A stretch of 64,000 bases of DNA, taken from positions 23,278-87,277 of the forward strand of contig DF241172.1 in NCBI GenBank assembly GCA_000507305.1, in the 5' to 3' direction. The translations under genes were made by a program, and so were the position numbers. Numbering within the stretch: position 1 is the stretch's first letter; each line of letters starts with the position of its first letter. A model generated the notes under the pieces. The model made no database searches and had not been told where the DNA came from. It saw nothing but the letters and a program-made list of their open reading frames with translations. Of this stretch, positions 1 to 11,909 are shown piece by piece. This DNA is from Breviolum minutum Mf 1.05b.01 (lineage: Eukaryota > Sar > Dinophyceae > Suessiales > Symbiodiniaceae).

Positions 1-157
1 ATTTGATTCTAGTTCCTTAAACAGGGGTCATTATATATATTACCAGCCCAAATAATAAGCACCTATCATTTTCGGGGAAATCCCTCAAAAATCACCATAC
101 ATTTGCATGGTTTGATCCCCCACCCCAATAGGTTAATTTAATGTGACCCTGTTAAAT

Positions 158-247
158 CCCGTAGGATCCATGTATGGTATATTCACCCGCATTTGGTTGA
201 TTTTTATGGTAGATGTAGGTAAATATACCATACATAGATCCTGTGGG
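158..247. mobile_element. Family B hairpin
   Basis: Inverted arms built on TAGGATCCATGTATGGTATA and its complement around an ATTTGGTTGATTTTTATGG loop. Confidence 0.55.
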
Positions 248-418
248 AATGGCTTCTATAGAAAACTTTTGGTGGAATTTCTTTAATGCGGGGCATTTCA
301 GAAATTTCTCTAAAAATCCTCAAACTTCAAGGCCATACCATAAAACCATAAACCACCCACCAAACCGGCGGTTTTTCATTCAAGCGGTCCACAAATCAAA
401 AAACTTTCCCTCCTCCAA

Positions 419-524
419 ATGGGTGTTTCCTTAAATGGTGGTACCCCCAAATCAATTTTAATAGGGTTTTCCATTATTTTCACCATCCATTTTGGGGTAC
501 CCCTATTTTTGGAAACACCCAAAT
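419..524. mobile_element. Family C hairpin
   Basis: Arms ATGGGTGTTTCC and GGAAACACCCA with interior ATAGGGTTTTCCATTATTTT. Confidence 0.55.
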
Positions 525-1818
525 CGGATTCCCCAAGAGACTCTGTACAAAGTCGGCCATCCAATGCGCAACGCAAATCTTTTGGACACATCGTCAACTG
601 ACTGAAGAACAAGGATTTCCGGCCTGGAGATGTGTTTCGGGAGGTTTCGTTGAACCACTCTCTGGCATACAGCCCCGGAATCATAAGCCAACCTACATAT
701 CCATCATGTCCTTTTTTGGGTTAACTGTTTGCTAAGATTCACAAAAATAAGGGTGTGGGGTTAAAATTCTCAATATTAAGGGTGTGGGGGGTTACAAGTT
801 GGGGCTATGACATGAGAGGATGGTGGCGTTCCATGAGCAAGTTCCTTGAGGATTCAAGTCATGTGTTTGGGTGGTTGTTTGAGATCTAGTTTGAATCAAC
901 CCTTTAAAAAGACGAAACATCATCATATAATAATGACGTTGATAAGCTAGGTGATCCTAACCATCGATCTTAACTTTTTTCAAGCTAATGAAGTATATTG
1001 ATTTTAGTTTTCCCCATCATCCAAGTGGTCTTTCTGCAAAGAGCCAAAGGAGAAACATCAACAACGACAAAAGACTTGGTGCAGCTGGGGAAATTTGGCA
1101 AAGAAAAGAAACAACAGGATTCCCTTGGAGTTGATGAAGGATTCCCTTGGAGTTGATGTATTTTCGGAAGAAACCATGACCAGTTGAGGCACAAATAGCC
1201 AGGTTAGAAATAGCCAGGTTGACCCAGGGGTGGTATTTTGAACAGCCATGCAAAAAATTCAACTCAGAAAAAACAACTGCTTGGAAAAAACAAGGACAAC
1301 CTGATCTAGCAAAAAAAACAATGCCATTCAATGGTCAGTTGTTTCTTCAAATTTCTTTGTTGCAGCTGTGCCAATACATGAGAGAGACTCTTATTAATAG
1401 TCAGATGTCCACCTTATCGACATACACATTTTATCTTTACCTTCCCCCAAAAACAACTTAATTAGCAGCTCCCAAAGGCTTGGGAACATGATGTTCCTAT
1501 TGGATTTAGGTGCCAGGTTCTCTGAAAATAAGCAATCCCAACAGTAGACGTCCCTGTCTACTCGAAAACACATTTAAGTCATTCGACGTTGGAATAAAAG
1601 TTAAGCAAATCTTAATTTAGGCTTCACAAAGCCTTCCCGGCATTTCTTTCACAAAAAACCTCAGATGTTTTCGGAACAATCCGATTTTTTCCCGGTAGAC
1701 TAACCTCATTTCCCCATTTGATCTTCATAGGAATCCTCCTGAAGCCCCCCCAGCTTTGAGCTACTCCCCCCACTTCCCTCCCCTCCCCCCAACTTTAAGA
1801 AGGTTGCAGACCCGAAAA
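525..1818. other. Gene-free stretch
   Basis: Apart from the 23-bp duplication near 1119-1158, nothing is recognised. Short open frames around 985-1331 lie over that duplication on the minus strand and look like chance. Confidence 0.6.
1119..1158. repeat. 23-bp tandem duplication
   Basis: GATTCCCTTGGAGTTGATG occurs twice in a row with AAG between. Confidence 0.85.
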
Positions 1819-1920
1819 TTGGTAAACTAACATAGCTGGCTTGAAAATGGACCCGGATTGAAGATGTATTTCCTATTATAAATGGTGATATTCCAGCCAG
1901 CTGTGTTAGTTTACCAGAGA
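1819..1920. mobile_element. Family E2 hairpin
   Basis: TTGGTAAACTAACATAGCTGG and CAGCTGTGTTAGTTTACCAG arms (trimmed to the core). Confidence 0.5.
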
Positions 1921-2286
1921 GTATACCAAAAAGGATGATTTTGAAAATGTATCTCCGGCTTCAAATATGGCGTCATGTTGGGTACCCATTCATCAAATTT
2001 CAGGGGAGGAGGTTTCAGTATTTGAAGGTAATCACTATTGGAGACGTCCAAATGTTTCACTGAACCATTCTAGGGCTCTGATGGGAGTAGCGGCATGGCA
2101 TCTGCAGGGAATACTACAATTGTAAGCCCAAAAACCAGTTGTAAATGGGGTTATAACACTTATGACTTATGACTTATAAGAAAACGTACAAGTAGAGTGA
2201 AATAGCTCCATGGCCAGTGACACCCCTTGAAGTTCGGCCAAATAAACCTTCCTTGAAACTCACCGCCCATCAACTTGCAGGTCTGG

Positions 2287-2394
2287 ATGGTTTAGAAATC
2301 CGGTAAACTCCCCAGTTGATATGGTAAATATCCCATTATTTACAAGGTTTCCTACATCCCAGGTGTTTGTTTGGGATTTCTGAACCATCAACAG
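2287..2394. mobile_element. Family I hairpin
   Basis: GATGGTTTAGAAATCC and GGATTTCTGAACCATC arms around CCCATTATTTACAAGG. Confidence 0.5.
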
Positions 2395-2436
2395 CTATGT
2401 CAGTTTTATGGAGTGTTGGCGTTAGAATCGCATGTA

Positions 2437-2548
2437 TACCCTCCGGTAAACGAACATAGCTGGAAATCCATCCCCATTTTTAATAGGAAATACATCTTCA
2501 ATCCGGGTCCATTTTCCAGCAATCGCTATGTTAGATTACCGGAAGGAA
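2437..2548. mobile_element. Family E2 hairpin
   Basis: CTCCGGTAAACGAACATAGC and GCTATGTTAGATTACCGGAAG arms (core shown) with TAATAGGAAATACATCTTC inside. Confidence 0.5.
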
Positions 2549-2705
2549 ACTAGTTTTTAAACCCACCCTTGTAACGATCCCGTCAAATCCCCGCCCAAAT
2601 GTCGCCTAAAGTTTTGGGTCCAGGTGGTGGTACATTCAGTTCACCCAAAGGACCGATGCTGGACCTGAGATTCTTCCAACAAACATATACAAAAATACGG
2701 TTCTA

Positions 2706-2813
2706 TACCCTCCCTGAAACGAACAGCATAGCCCCTGAAAATAGACCCCTTGAAAAGGAGATTCCTATTGGAAACCACCATTTTTTGGTGCTATGGTAGT
2801 TTCAGAGAGGGTA
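2706..2813. mobile_element. Family E hairpin
   Basis: TACCCTCCCTGAAACGAAC and GTTTCAGAGAGGGTA-type arms (actual right arm TAGTTTCAGAGAGGGTA) with interior CCTGAAAATAGACCCC. Confidence 0.55.
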
Positions 2814-2817
2814 TAGC

Positions 2818-3982
2818 CTGCAATTCCAAAGACCATTAATTTAGTAGTCTTTCCGAAAAAGGATTTTTTTCAGTAGGGATTTACAATCAACAATTCCAGG
2901 AGACGATCATTTTAAAAGTCTTTGACTTACAGGGCATTTATAAACAGTATGTGACTGTGACATGTATAAATATAAATATATGTATCATACAAATAACAGT
3001 ATACCTACAATTAGATGTAACACATACAATATGTATAATATAAATATATACATCCTATAATAATGAGACATGTATGTATACTGTAAGTCTACATAATGGT
3101 CTTTGCCCATTTACCAATCACATTTTCTGATGGAGCTTTTTGCCATGCTAGCTTTATTTGAAGCTACTTCAGGCCGTTCCTGGTTAGAATGAACGTCAAA
3201 AAATGATCAGGTATACTGGCTACACCCCCCGAAACTGCGGAAAAAAAACACCTGAAAAAAGTACCAACTACCGGAAAAAACTGCTAAAAAATCAAGTGTC
3301 AAGTCTCCCAATCGAACATTGACACATGTCAGAAGTTTTTGCTGCTAGTTAAACTTCAGAGGGTTACCCCGGGGTGGTTTGGGTTGGCGGGCCCCTACCA
3401 GTTATAAATGGAGTTATATAAGTTATAACCCCTATAAATAGCCGAAAATAAATGGGTAACTGAGGTTATAACCCCGATAAGTGGAGTTCTAACACTACTT
3501 ATATCTGGTAGGGGCCCACCTTATACGCTTGGTGTGAAAGTTCATCCCCAAAAGGACTGTTTTTTGGGAAAGTGTTTTTGGACTCAAATTCCGTTCACAA
3601 AGATTTCCCACACCCTATGGAAGGATTCAAGTAATTGTATACCCATGAAATCCATGTTATGACGGTATGTTTACATTTTGTTGGGTTGATTCCGTATGTT
3701 AAAATGATCGAAAATGACTAGATCCCATCTGAAACATCTCCAAGTTTTGGTCCTTCCCTTACAAACAAAACAAAAACACCGTTCCAACATCAATTCTCTC
3801 CCCCCGAAGAGCAAAATGGTGAAACCATCATGTCAGGATTTTTGTTCACGCCACGAATTTTTGTCAAAGACCATTAAAATCACAATAGTCCTCTAAAAAT
3901 TTCTGATTGTAAATCCCTAGTAAAATAATGGTCTTTTCGGAAAGGCCGTTAAATCAATGGCCGACTTGGAATTGCAGGGTCT
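2818..3982. mobile_element. Foldback element with ~110-bp inverted termini
   Basis: The left end (about 2818-2932) and the reverse complement of the right end (about 3873-3982) align along their length: both start CTGCAATTCCAA, then CTTTCCGAAAA, TAGGGATTTACAATCA and GTCTTTGAC at matching spacing. The interior has no coding frame; it holds AT-rich sequence, a Family D hairpin (3389-3526) and unassigned DNA. No transposase is present, so this would be non-autonomous. Confidence 0.5.
3389..3526. mobile_element. Family D hairpin, inside the foldback element
   Basis: GGGCCCCTACCAGTTATAAA and TATCTGGTAGGGGCCCACC form the arms; interior repeats GGTTATAACCCC. Confidence 0.55.
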
Positions 3983-4282
3983 ACTGTATATTTTGTTTTG
4001 GGTCGGTCATCTCAACCATAAAGGTTCTCTTCTTGACAGGTTTTTGATCCACAAATTTAGGATCAAATAGGTATCACCCCACACACGAATGAATGTAAAT
4101 AAACTTCATTACCCGGTTGAACCCCTTGGGAGTAGACCATTCAAAAAAATAGTTATGGGTGGTAACATGGTCTAACCGTTGTTTGTCAACACCTGAGCAT
4201 CAATCGCTGGGTGGGTTTGGTTTCCCTTCTCATATTCTAAGGGGTTCACGGGGTATCATCTAAGGGTTCCTGCTGGATTCCT

Positions 4283-4381
4283 CTGAGTAGAGGCCAAGAA
4301 GCCCAGGATTCTCAACAATCTCAGGCTCCGCCACATCTGCTCCCGTTTTGTCAACCTAACGAAGAAAAACCACAGCGGGAG
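4283..4381 (+). CDS. Possible Gln-rich exon
   Basis: A plus-strand frame is open for 33 codons and reads SRGQEAQDSQQSQAPPHLLP then a Glu/Lys tail. Borders are weak and the opposite strand is also open. Confidence 0.15.
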
Positions 4382-4742
4382 TAGTATGGGGGAGTGGCAA
4401 ATAGTTGTTTCTTGATGTTTCTCTCCAGGGGGTAGCTGAGCTTCTCTAAGATTCAAAAAAAAACACGTAGAATATGGAATCACACACACATATAGAAATG
4501 AGATATTCTTAGGAATATACAAATATGTATTGATTTTGAGAATGATGGGGCTTAGCTCCTCATTTACTACGAAAATACATCATCCCTGGCTCCTTACCTC
4601 CCCCAATATCACAGGTGTTTTTCCCCCCTGGAAGTTTAACAGTTCGCCCCTGAAAAATTACCATCCCAAAAGCAAAGGTGATCGTCCTTCAACCATCAAA
4701 TTGTCACAGCGCGAGTTGTTAAACTTCGGGGATGTATTTTTC

Positions 4743-4841
4743 CTAGTTGGTGGTTTCAACCCATCTGAAAAATATTAGTCAAATTGGATCATTTCCCCAG
4801 ATAGGGATGAAAACAAAAAAATAATTGAAACCACCACCTAG
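4743..4841. mobile_element. Family A MITE
   Basis: Inverted ends CTAGTTGGTGGTTTCAA and TTGAAACCACCACCTAG, with interior AAATTGGATCATTTCCCC. Flanks do not give an exact target duplication. Confidence 0.6.
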
Positions 4842-5516
4842 ATTCTCTTGATGTCTTCCCACCCAACAAAAACCAACATGCGCACCTCAACCTCAGGCTC
4901 CCAGTCTTGTGCCCAAGTGAGATCGGCATCATCCACACCACCTGGATTTTTTCAGCGTGACCCTAACCAACGTCACTATATTAACACCTCAACTCCTTCA
5001 AAGGGGCCAATTTTTTTTCACCATCGCCCAGGCCCGGCTGGACCGAAAAATAATGGTGGGGCCCTTCAATTTAAAGACATTCGCCTTCAGCGACTAGGGG
5101 ATTTTGGTGCCAAAGAACCGTTAGTTTTCAGGGGGTGTAGCTGGTACCGTAGACCTTGATCCCTTTGGAGATGTTATTTTTGTTCCCCTTGGGGCCCATG
5201 TAATCTCACCTACTTAATTCATGGTTGATTTTAAGGTACGTAAATTTTAATGGGTATATACGGATATATATTTTAATGGGTATATACATATATACAATCC
5301 TTCGTTTTTTTGTTGAAGGGTTGCACAAAATTCTGTGGATTGTTTGATTGTTTTTTTTTCAAAATTCCTCAACTCTGATGTTACTCCACTTCTTGGAGGA
5401 TCATGCCAGGACTTGTAACGTGGTTAAAATTCGTGGTTAGTTTTCGTCCCCTAGGGATCGGTTGGTTGTTCCCCTTCCAAATGGCTTATAGATAGCGGGT
5501 GATCCTAACTACCTAC

Positions 5517-5623
5517 CTAGGTGGTGATTTCAATCCATTTGAAAAATATGTTCGTCAAATTGGATCATTTCCCCAGGGATCGGGATGAACATTAACAAAA
5601 ATCTTTGAGTTGCCACCAACTAT
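5517..5623. mobile_element. Family A MITE (variant)
   Basis: Starts CTAGGTGGTGATTTCAA and ends GAGTTGCCACCAACTAT, with the family interior. Confidence 0.5.
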
Positions 5624-5641
5624 AGTAACTACTTCCCACAA

Positions 5642-5782
5642 GTCCTGGGATGATCCTCCAAGCTGGGGAGGGTGAACTGCTGCATATTCAGCACCTGGCA
5701 AGACAGAGCTGAAACCATCGACGGCTGCTGGAGTCAAATGTGCAATGGCCGCCGTGTCCTGACGCCAGGAAGGCTGAAGTCT
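5642..5782 (-). CDS. Possible exon, unknown
   Basis: The minus-strand frame reads RLQPSWRQDTAAIAHLTPAA and VDGFSSVLPGAEYAAVHPPQ with normal protein composition. It lies between a Family E-like hairpin and a Family A copy. Borders and family are unclear. Confidence 0.25.
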
Positions 5783-5808
5783 TGGAATCAGGAGAACATG
5801 CGGGAAAA

Positions 5809-5876
5809 TACCCTCCTGGGAACTAACATATCCCTTTCCAAGGCACACGTTGGGATATGTTAGCTTCCTGGAGGGT
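5809..5876. mobile_element. Family E3 short hairpin
   Basis: TACCCTCCTGGGAACTAAC and TTAGCTTCCTGGAGGGTA arms, about 68 bp in all. Confidence 0.5.
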
Positions 5877-6397
5877 ATTCTCAAACAACAACTCGCCAAG
5901 GAGACCATTGGAAGTTGTGTTGTTTCCAAAAAAACAACTGCATCCAAAAAATATCCATCAGCAATCAGTCTCTCTTGCCTTTGAGAAGAAGTCAACACTC
6001 CAATGGAAATCCATGAAATTTTGCATAGAGTTGAGGTATCATCTGCACATGTTTTGTTCATCCATGGACAATTAATGATAGGCTATCTTGGGGAAGCTTC
6101 CTGGGTTTAGGGCGAAAATGGGCTGCTAGGGCAAGTTTTTGCCGAAATAACTTCCAGAGGCTTCCTACCACGTGGTGTAGCAGCCAGTAACATCCCTCCA
6201 AATGTGCAATTCGATAGTGCTTTTATTGGAAGTCCTTGGCCACCATTTTTTATAGGTTGGTGGGGCAACGAGTTTCACGCTTCTTCCATCCTAAGGGTTT
6301 TTATCATCATCCAAAAGGAAGGAAACCCCACCATTTTTTTTCAAAATGGTGGCCTGCCAACTTCCAGGGCTTTTTCTAGCTGGAATTTTTTGACCCT

Positions 6398-6515
6398 TTA
6401 TAACTTATATATAAATGGTCTTATTCAAATGGGTCACTGGGGTAGTTATAACGGACCCTACTTACAGGCGTTATATTATAACCCCAGTTATAATAACTGG
6501 TGACGGGGCTCACAT
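6398..6515. mobile_element. Family D copy, diverged
   Basis: Repeats of TTATAAC and GGGTCACTGGGG, ending ATAACTGGTGACGGGGC. Confidence 0.35.
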
Positions 6516-6572
6516 ATTGTACTGGATTCCGGCTGCGAAGGCGTTGTTGATCCAGATCCACCAATAGCTATA

Positions 6573-6682
6573 TATGGGTGTTTCCAAAAAATAGGGGTAC
6601 TCCAAAATGGATGGCTTATACTGGAAAACCCTATTAAAATGGATGATTTGGGGGGTACCACTATTTTCGGAAACATCCATTA
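6573..6682. mobile_element. Family C hairpin
   Basis: TATGGGTGTTTCCAAAAAAT and ATTTTCGGAAACATCCAT form the arms, with the family interior reversed. Confidence 0.6.
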
Positions 6683-8533
6683 TATCTGTACATCACCATT
6701 TTCGTAGTGAAAAGCGACATTCATTGGAGAAAGAGACATCATGCACGACGAAAAACGCAACAAAAAGTTGGCTGTAACCAGTGTAGATACTCCATTTTTA
6801 CACCTTCACCTTTGTTGTGTATATAAATAGGTGTGGATACCCCTCTCAATACCAGTGGCGAATGAAGTTTTAGGTTGGCATTCCCTACTAAACATGTAAT
6901 AGTCCTGGTGGTCACTGTTACTGTGAGAGTACTGCATATAACTCTCCTGAGGTTCTGCCCCCAGAAATTTTGCGCTCGGATCCACCTTGGAACAAACGTG
7001 GAAGGTACTAAATTGCGAAGTACGTTTACAGATTTGCTTGTTGGGTGGTAGGAAAAACCAACAGACATATTCTTATTCCAAATGGTGAATTAGTGGTGAT
7101 TGAGAAACTGTGGGAAAACTTCATGTTGCCTTAAACAAATCTAAGAGCACCAGTACCGAAGACCGTCCCAGGAGATTTCCCATTGGCTTTGGCAAACTTG
7201 CCGGAAACTCCATTTTGTGCTCCCCCAAAATTTCACGGCTCGACAAGCTCAAAAAACAACGCACCCCGAAGTGAAAAACCAACATCATCTCAAGCAAACC
7301 TCCACACAACCCCCCAATCTTGTTGGGTTTCCAGAGCATTCTTCTTGTTTTTTTTGGGGTGAGGGTTGTAATAATAGGTGTTTTTTCCACCTGTTGCAAA
7401 GACCGGAACTTTAACAAAAACATCGGCCACACAAACACAACCAAACCACAGCGGATATGGCCGGGTCCTTCTGTCGTTTGGTGGTTTCCTCATCGGTGGA
7501 CACCTCTTCCGGAGAAGGCCACAATCCCAACTCTTCAATTATGGGCCAAGCTGCCTGCGGCATTTTCTCAAGCGACTTTGGGTAAGGAATAAGGTTTTCA
7601 TACGGCCAAAAATTAAGGGAAGCCAATATGGTTGATAAGCATTTAAGAAAGAGTGTTCTTTTTGCGGGAGGAATACGTTAGGGGGTAGGTTGACTACAGC
7701 CAGCATTTTGTCTTCTTTGGATAAAAAATAAGCTCACTTAAGGCGCCGATGAAACAACTTTCCCTCTTACATGTTATGAATTGGCGATCAAAAACTCGAG
7801 ATTATAAATAAATATATATATATATATGTGTAGAGGAATAGAATCGAAAACATATAGAACTACAGATACCATAAACGCCAAGACATCCCTATAGTAATCT
7901 CTAAATATTTCCGGTGAAATTTGTTGGTACGCTTACTGAGGGAATGTCAGCCCCCCCCCTCATCTCCGGAAGGCTGCCTTAAAGGAATGATTTTAGGTAG
8001 CTTGTTTACCAGAAAAATGGAGGTTTGCTGAACAAACCACCTGTTCAAACCTAAAAATCCTCTGTTTGGTTTCCCTGTGTTTTCTGAATAAATGAAAGAT
8101 CCGTTCCAGACATTTACACAAAATACCATGAAATCCAGATTGGTTCAGAGTTTTTTTTAATTGCTTGCTATAGATCCCTACATAGCTGGGAGCAGAGGGC
8201 TTGAACATCCTGACAATCGCGTAGGATAAGTACTTAAACAGTGATTTCTTCTACCCTGGTTGAGTATCCATGTCAAAAACTGACCAAAAGCCTAAAATTC
8301 CTGCTGTATAACAACAAGGGAGAAAAAAAACTTCCTGCCCACTGGTCATCTTGAAGGGCAAACATGTTGATGTTAGACTTGGGAATACGAAAGGCAGTGT
8401 GAATCTTAACCAATGGAGCCTCTTGATGGAACAAGCGTGGATGAATGAAGACCTGCTTCATCACCATGGTTTTCAACACTCCTCACGTAGACCGTGTAGC
8501 CCTCGTCACGAATCATGTCCAAACCTGCTTTCT

Positions 8534-8638
8534 TGGCAACCCTTAGGGAAAACCCTGCTAAAAGTTAAACTTTTAGTGGGTTATAGGTAAAATCCCACTA
8601 AACCCAAATGGAATAAGGCTAAACTAAGATGTGCCAAG
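8534..8638. mobile_element. Family K copy
   Basis: GGCAACCCTTAGGG, AACTTTTAGTGGG, AAATCCCACTAAAC and AAACTAAGATGTGCCAAG. Confidence 0.45.
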
Positions 8639-9182
8639 CAAACTTTGCAACGGTCACTTTGGCGGCTAGGTTTATGTTCGTCCATTGAACCACTAATGGC
8701 ACTTGAGTCGCGAAACAGGTTGATTGAAAATACGCCATAGGAAGAGTCACCTGGCCCAAAAATCCGTGAAAAAAACCGGATGCCTCAATAATCCAAAGCC
8801 GGCGATTGGTTTCCTGCACGTTGGAGGCAATCTGCGATTTGGTATCTCAAGTTTCAAGAACTGCAGAACAAGGACCCTCCCTAAAACCAACACGGCCCGT
8901 GGAAATCTATATATATATATATTATTTTTTTTTCTCAGGGGCTATGTTAGCTATGTTAGTCGTAAGCAGTCATGTTATGTCGAACCATAATGCACTATGG
9001 CATTCCAATTCATACCAAACAGGATGAGAGTAGAGGGTCCGTTTGAGGGTAGAAACCAACCACTAGAGTCAAAATACATGCCTTTTTTGTACCTGGTTTT
9101 CTAACTTAGTACTTAGTGCGTCAAGAAAACACTAGCTTGACTGAGGACACCTCTAACCCACACTTTTGGTTGAAGTGATGAG

Positions 9183-9509
9183 GTGTCAATTTCTTTATTA
9201 AAACATGCTAACCAACATGGAATCTGTTGGACTCCGGAAATATATCATCCCCAAGGCTTTGCAGCTGGATATAAACTGCCTACTTGGGTGACTGATAGTA
9301 AACAACATATCTTCAATTCCAAAAACGTAAACAAACAAGTGCAAGTAGCTGTACATATGTCCCCCGTCAAAACCATGGAGATGAAATTCACTTCTGGAGA
9401 TGAAGTTTGTGAGACTTTCTTCAAACATGTGTTTTTTGCGCCAAGCACTTGGGGTCGAAAGTCAAAATACCAGGATGCGCTACCATGGGAACATAGCCCA
9501 TATTTTTAG
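9183..9509 (+). CDS. Open frame of 108 codons, unknown
   Basis: The frame starts at an ATG-like position near 9183 and has mixed composition without a recognised motif. The minus strand is open over most of the same interval. It may be chance. Confidence 0.15.
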   Translation: MSISLLKHANQHGICWTPEIYHPQGFAAGYKLPTWVTDSKQHIFNSKNVNKQVQVAVHMSPVKTMEMKFTSGDEVCETFFKHVFFAPSTWGRKSKYQDALPWEHSPYF

Positions 9510-9629
9510 GAGTTAAAACCTTCATTTTTCCATGGTTTGTTGGGGTCCAAGGGTAGGTTGTGTTAGGCAATAGCTAGGTAAGATCGAAAGAAACCCAACT
9601 TGAAAAATGGGGATATAAGTAGGGTGAAC

Positions 9630-9790
9630 TCACCATAGTGAACCTAGCTCTCGGAATTCCACTTCCTTCGTTTGTCCTGAATTTTCTCGTTTCCTGCCAC
9701 TCCCTTCCCTTCCTCTGGAAATTTCTCTTGTACCGCTTCCTGTCCAACATTGTCCGACATTCAACACCAAAGATGCTTCTCGGGTAGAAA
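9630..9790 (-). CDS. Possible exon, unknown
   Basis: All three minus-strand frames are partly open. One reads a very basic peptide (DRKRYKRNFQRKGREW). A GAGCTAG|GTTCAC donor-like site lies at the end. Evidence is weak. Confidence 0.2.
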
Positions 9791-10908
9791 ATACAACGAA
9801 AAAGGTTGGTGAGGGTAAGCAATGAGCGGTTAGTTAATATAAACCGTGTATACATGTATGCACATATACATACTTGAAATTTACCATTACTACCCAGAAT
9901 GATGGTTTGATGGTTTGTAAAAGCTATGTCCTTTCAAACAGGGCTATTTGGCGTATCCATGTTTTACTTCAGGTGATATATACACCTAGAACCCTTGTTT
10001 TGGAGGGTTGACCTTCAAAGTAGAGGTTATTTGGGCTCTAGGGATGAGATATCGTTTGGGTGCGTTTCACCAACTCGTGGCTACGAAAAACTGCTCATCG
10101 CGGAATACAATTTGAGGCTTCCAAGTTCTCCCAAAACTCCCCGAAATCATTCACAACATGTCTCGGTAAAAAGAGAAAAATACCCCTGAACATTAAAATG
10201 AAGGGACCATTTCAAAAGGAAAAATAGTCTTCCAAGCATCATTTTCAAGGGCATTCGTTCGTTTTCGGGGAGTACCTTGCAAAGATGTGGTCTTCCAAGA
10301 AACTCACCTATACGAACCCTGCATTATTTTTTTTGAACTGCCCGGCTTGACCGGGGACGAAACCATGCAGGTTGTTTTTTGCTTTTAAGCTGAGAGGTGG
10401 CCATGTGTGAAGACAATGTGTTTTTATGTTGTTTTTTGTTTATCTACAATAATGTTTCATTGAACTATGATTTATAGACGGAAGCGTAACTGATCACCTG
10501 TGTACATATACTGTCAATGTTATATGCCAACTAACTGTTGATTGTATTGCCTGACCTCTTCAAAGTTGTTTGACATGTGCAAGTTTCCTATTAAGCAATT
10601 GTTTGTTGTCCGGACAGCTGCTCCACATACACCTATAGAAGTAAAACGGATCCATGACATAGCTGCAGCTATAGTATCCATGATAATCAAGAATATAGGC
10701 GATAGGCTCCCTAAACAAAATAGAAAAAAGGTCCTGTCACGGGATGGTTGAATATACCCCTGCCTACGTACCCCTGTGGGAAATTCCCCCAAAAAAGCCC
10801 TATCCACACTGCCAAGGGTACACCGAATTGTCCCTTGATACTAGTTACATAAACAACAAAACAAACACAGGTGATTCAACTATGATCAAGAGAACCTTTT
10901 CTTCATTC

Positions 10909-10970
10909 CCTTCCCTCTTGAGTTCACCCCTTCCCTGTTGAGTTCACCCCTTCCCTATTGAGTTCACCCT
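10909..10970. repeat. 21-bp tandem repeat, three copies
   Basis: Unit CCCTTCCCTNTTGAGTTCAC, copies differing at one base. Confidence 0.85.
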
Positions 10971-11043
10971 CGAAAGGGAAGAAACATTTGGTAGGGATTC
11001 CCGTCCCCCGAAAAAAGTAATCCCATCATTCGGCAGGTTTTGG

Positions 11044-11463
11044 TTAAAGGACTGGGCAATCTCTTTGTACAACCATCGTTGCAGATGCATGGTGTCCCAG
11101 CTGCCAAGAGCTTGCGAACACTGTTTGCAGTAACTGTCTCTTTCTTGTGTTCTTGGGCGGGCAGCCTGCCGGAACCGATGCATCAATTTCTTGACAAATA
11201 CTGAGCGGGCATTGCTGCCGAGACTCCGCCTTCAAGAAGCTGCACTTGCCATGACTGATGATCCAATCGTTGGTGGACAGCTTCAGATCCGCATGAGCAA
11301 CCAAAAACAGTTTGAATTTTTGTTCATCGCAAGCCTCCGAAAGATTCCCCGCTCGATCTCGAGCAACAGTGATGTAGAGTGTCGTGCCCATTTTTTTGCT
11401 GGACAGACAATCAAAAACGACTGTGCCCATGCAGCAAGTCCAAGTTTTTTGGGACGCATCCAA
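11044..11463 (-). CDS. Unrecognised coding-like ORF
   Basis: The frame runs from an ATG at 11463 to a stop at 11044 (139 codons). Codons are rich in G-starting triplets (GAT, GCG, GTT, GGC), the bias expected of a real reading frame, and the protein has normal composition. It opens with a Cys pair and a stretch reading TTLYITVARDRAG, followed by a mixed helix/strand pattern and a segment ending CPLSICQEIDASVPAG. It carries about ten Cys but no motif I recognise. The last 40 residues are less protein-like, so an intron may begin before the stop. The opposite strand is also open for 98 codons but has poorer codon bias. It could be a single-exon gene or one exon of a larger minus-strand gene. 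Confidence 0.45.
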   Translation of the reverse strand: MDASQKTWTCCMGTVVFDCLSSKKMGTTLYITVARDRAGNLSEACDEQKFKLFLVAHADLKLSTNDWIISHGKCSFLKAESRQQCPLSICQEIDASVPAGCPPKNTRKRQLLQTVFASSWQLGHHASATMVVQRDCPVL

Positions 11464-11589
11464 ATTTTTTTCGAGCGCAAGAGATGATGTGGAATTGTAT
11501 ATACTTGATACCTGGGGAGATTTACCTCTAGGGGATCTTTTGGCGAGTTGATTTCGTAGTCTTAGGATTTAGGTTTTTAGACTTGAGTT

Positions 11590-11705
11590 ATTTGTTTGAT
11601 GCTTGGAAAAACATCAAACATATTCCCCAAATAGTGGTCTTTCATGGTGATGAATCCCTGGTAGAATCCGTAAAAAAATCACCAACAAAACAAAAAAGAA
11701 AGTTA
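11590..11705. mobile_element. Family J copy
   Basis: TTGTTTGATGCTTGGAAAAA, TTTCATGGTGATGAATCCC and GAATCCGTAAAAAA. Confidence 0.45.
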
Positions 11706-11744
11706 ATCACCACCAACCTCTGTATATTCCACTTTTGTCGTCAA

Positions 11745-11909
11745 AAATCTTCACCCCTTTTGAAACAAAAAAGGTCACATCCTCGCCCGGAGGATGTAAA
11801 TGCCCCTCTGACACAACGCAGTCGTCTTCTGAATCCATTGGGCAAAACACGGCTAACCCCAAATGTGGCAGCTTTCAAGGCACAACTTGCTGATATGACA
11901 ACCAACCCC
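11745..11909 (+). CDS. Exon-like segment, unknown
   Basis: An open frame reads a basic, proline-containing peptide with LNPLGKTRLTPNVAAF near its end, before a stop at 11910. A TTCAAG|GC at about 11879-11880 could be a GC donor. It may be an upstream exon of the plus-strand exon at 12750-12899, but phase and linkage are not established. The left part overlaps a Family J repeat. Confidence 0.3.

Larger units (their letters stand above)
5877..8533. other. Gene-free, repeat-bearing stretch
   Basis: Holds Family D and C copies (annotated), a diverged Family J copy near 7030-7139 and an AT microsatellite at 7807-7828. Several overlapping open frames at 7121-7635 on both strands lack consistent codon bias. 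Confidence 0.5.
8639..10908. other. Mostly non-coding
   Basis: Besides the weak candidates at 9183-9509 and 9630-9790, only an AT microsatellite (8908-8922) and a minus-strand open frame at 10520-10690 of uncertain status are seen. Confidence 0.4.

Noticed and set aside
376-684. Overlapping ORFs near the left edge
   Set aside because: They read through the Family C hairpin; the peptides recur at every Family C copy.
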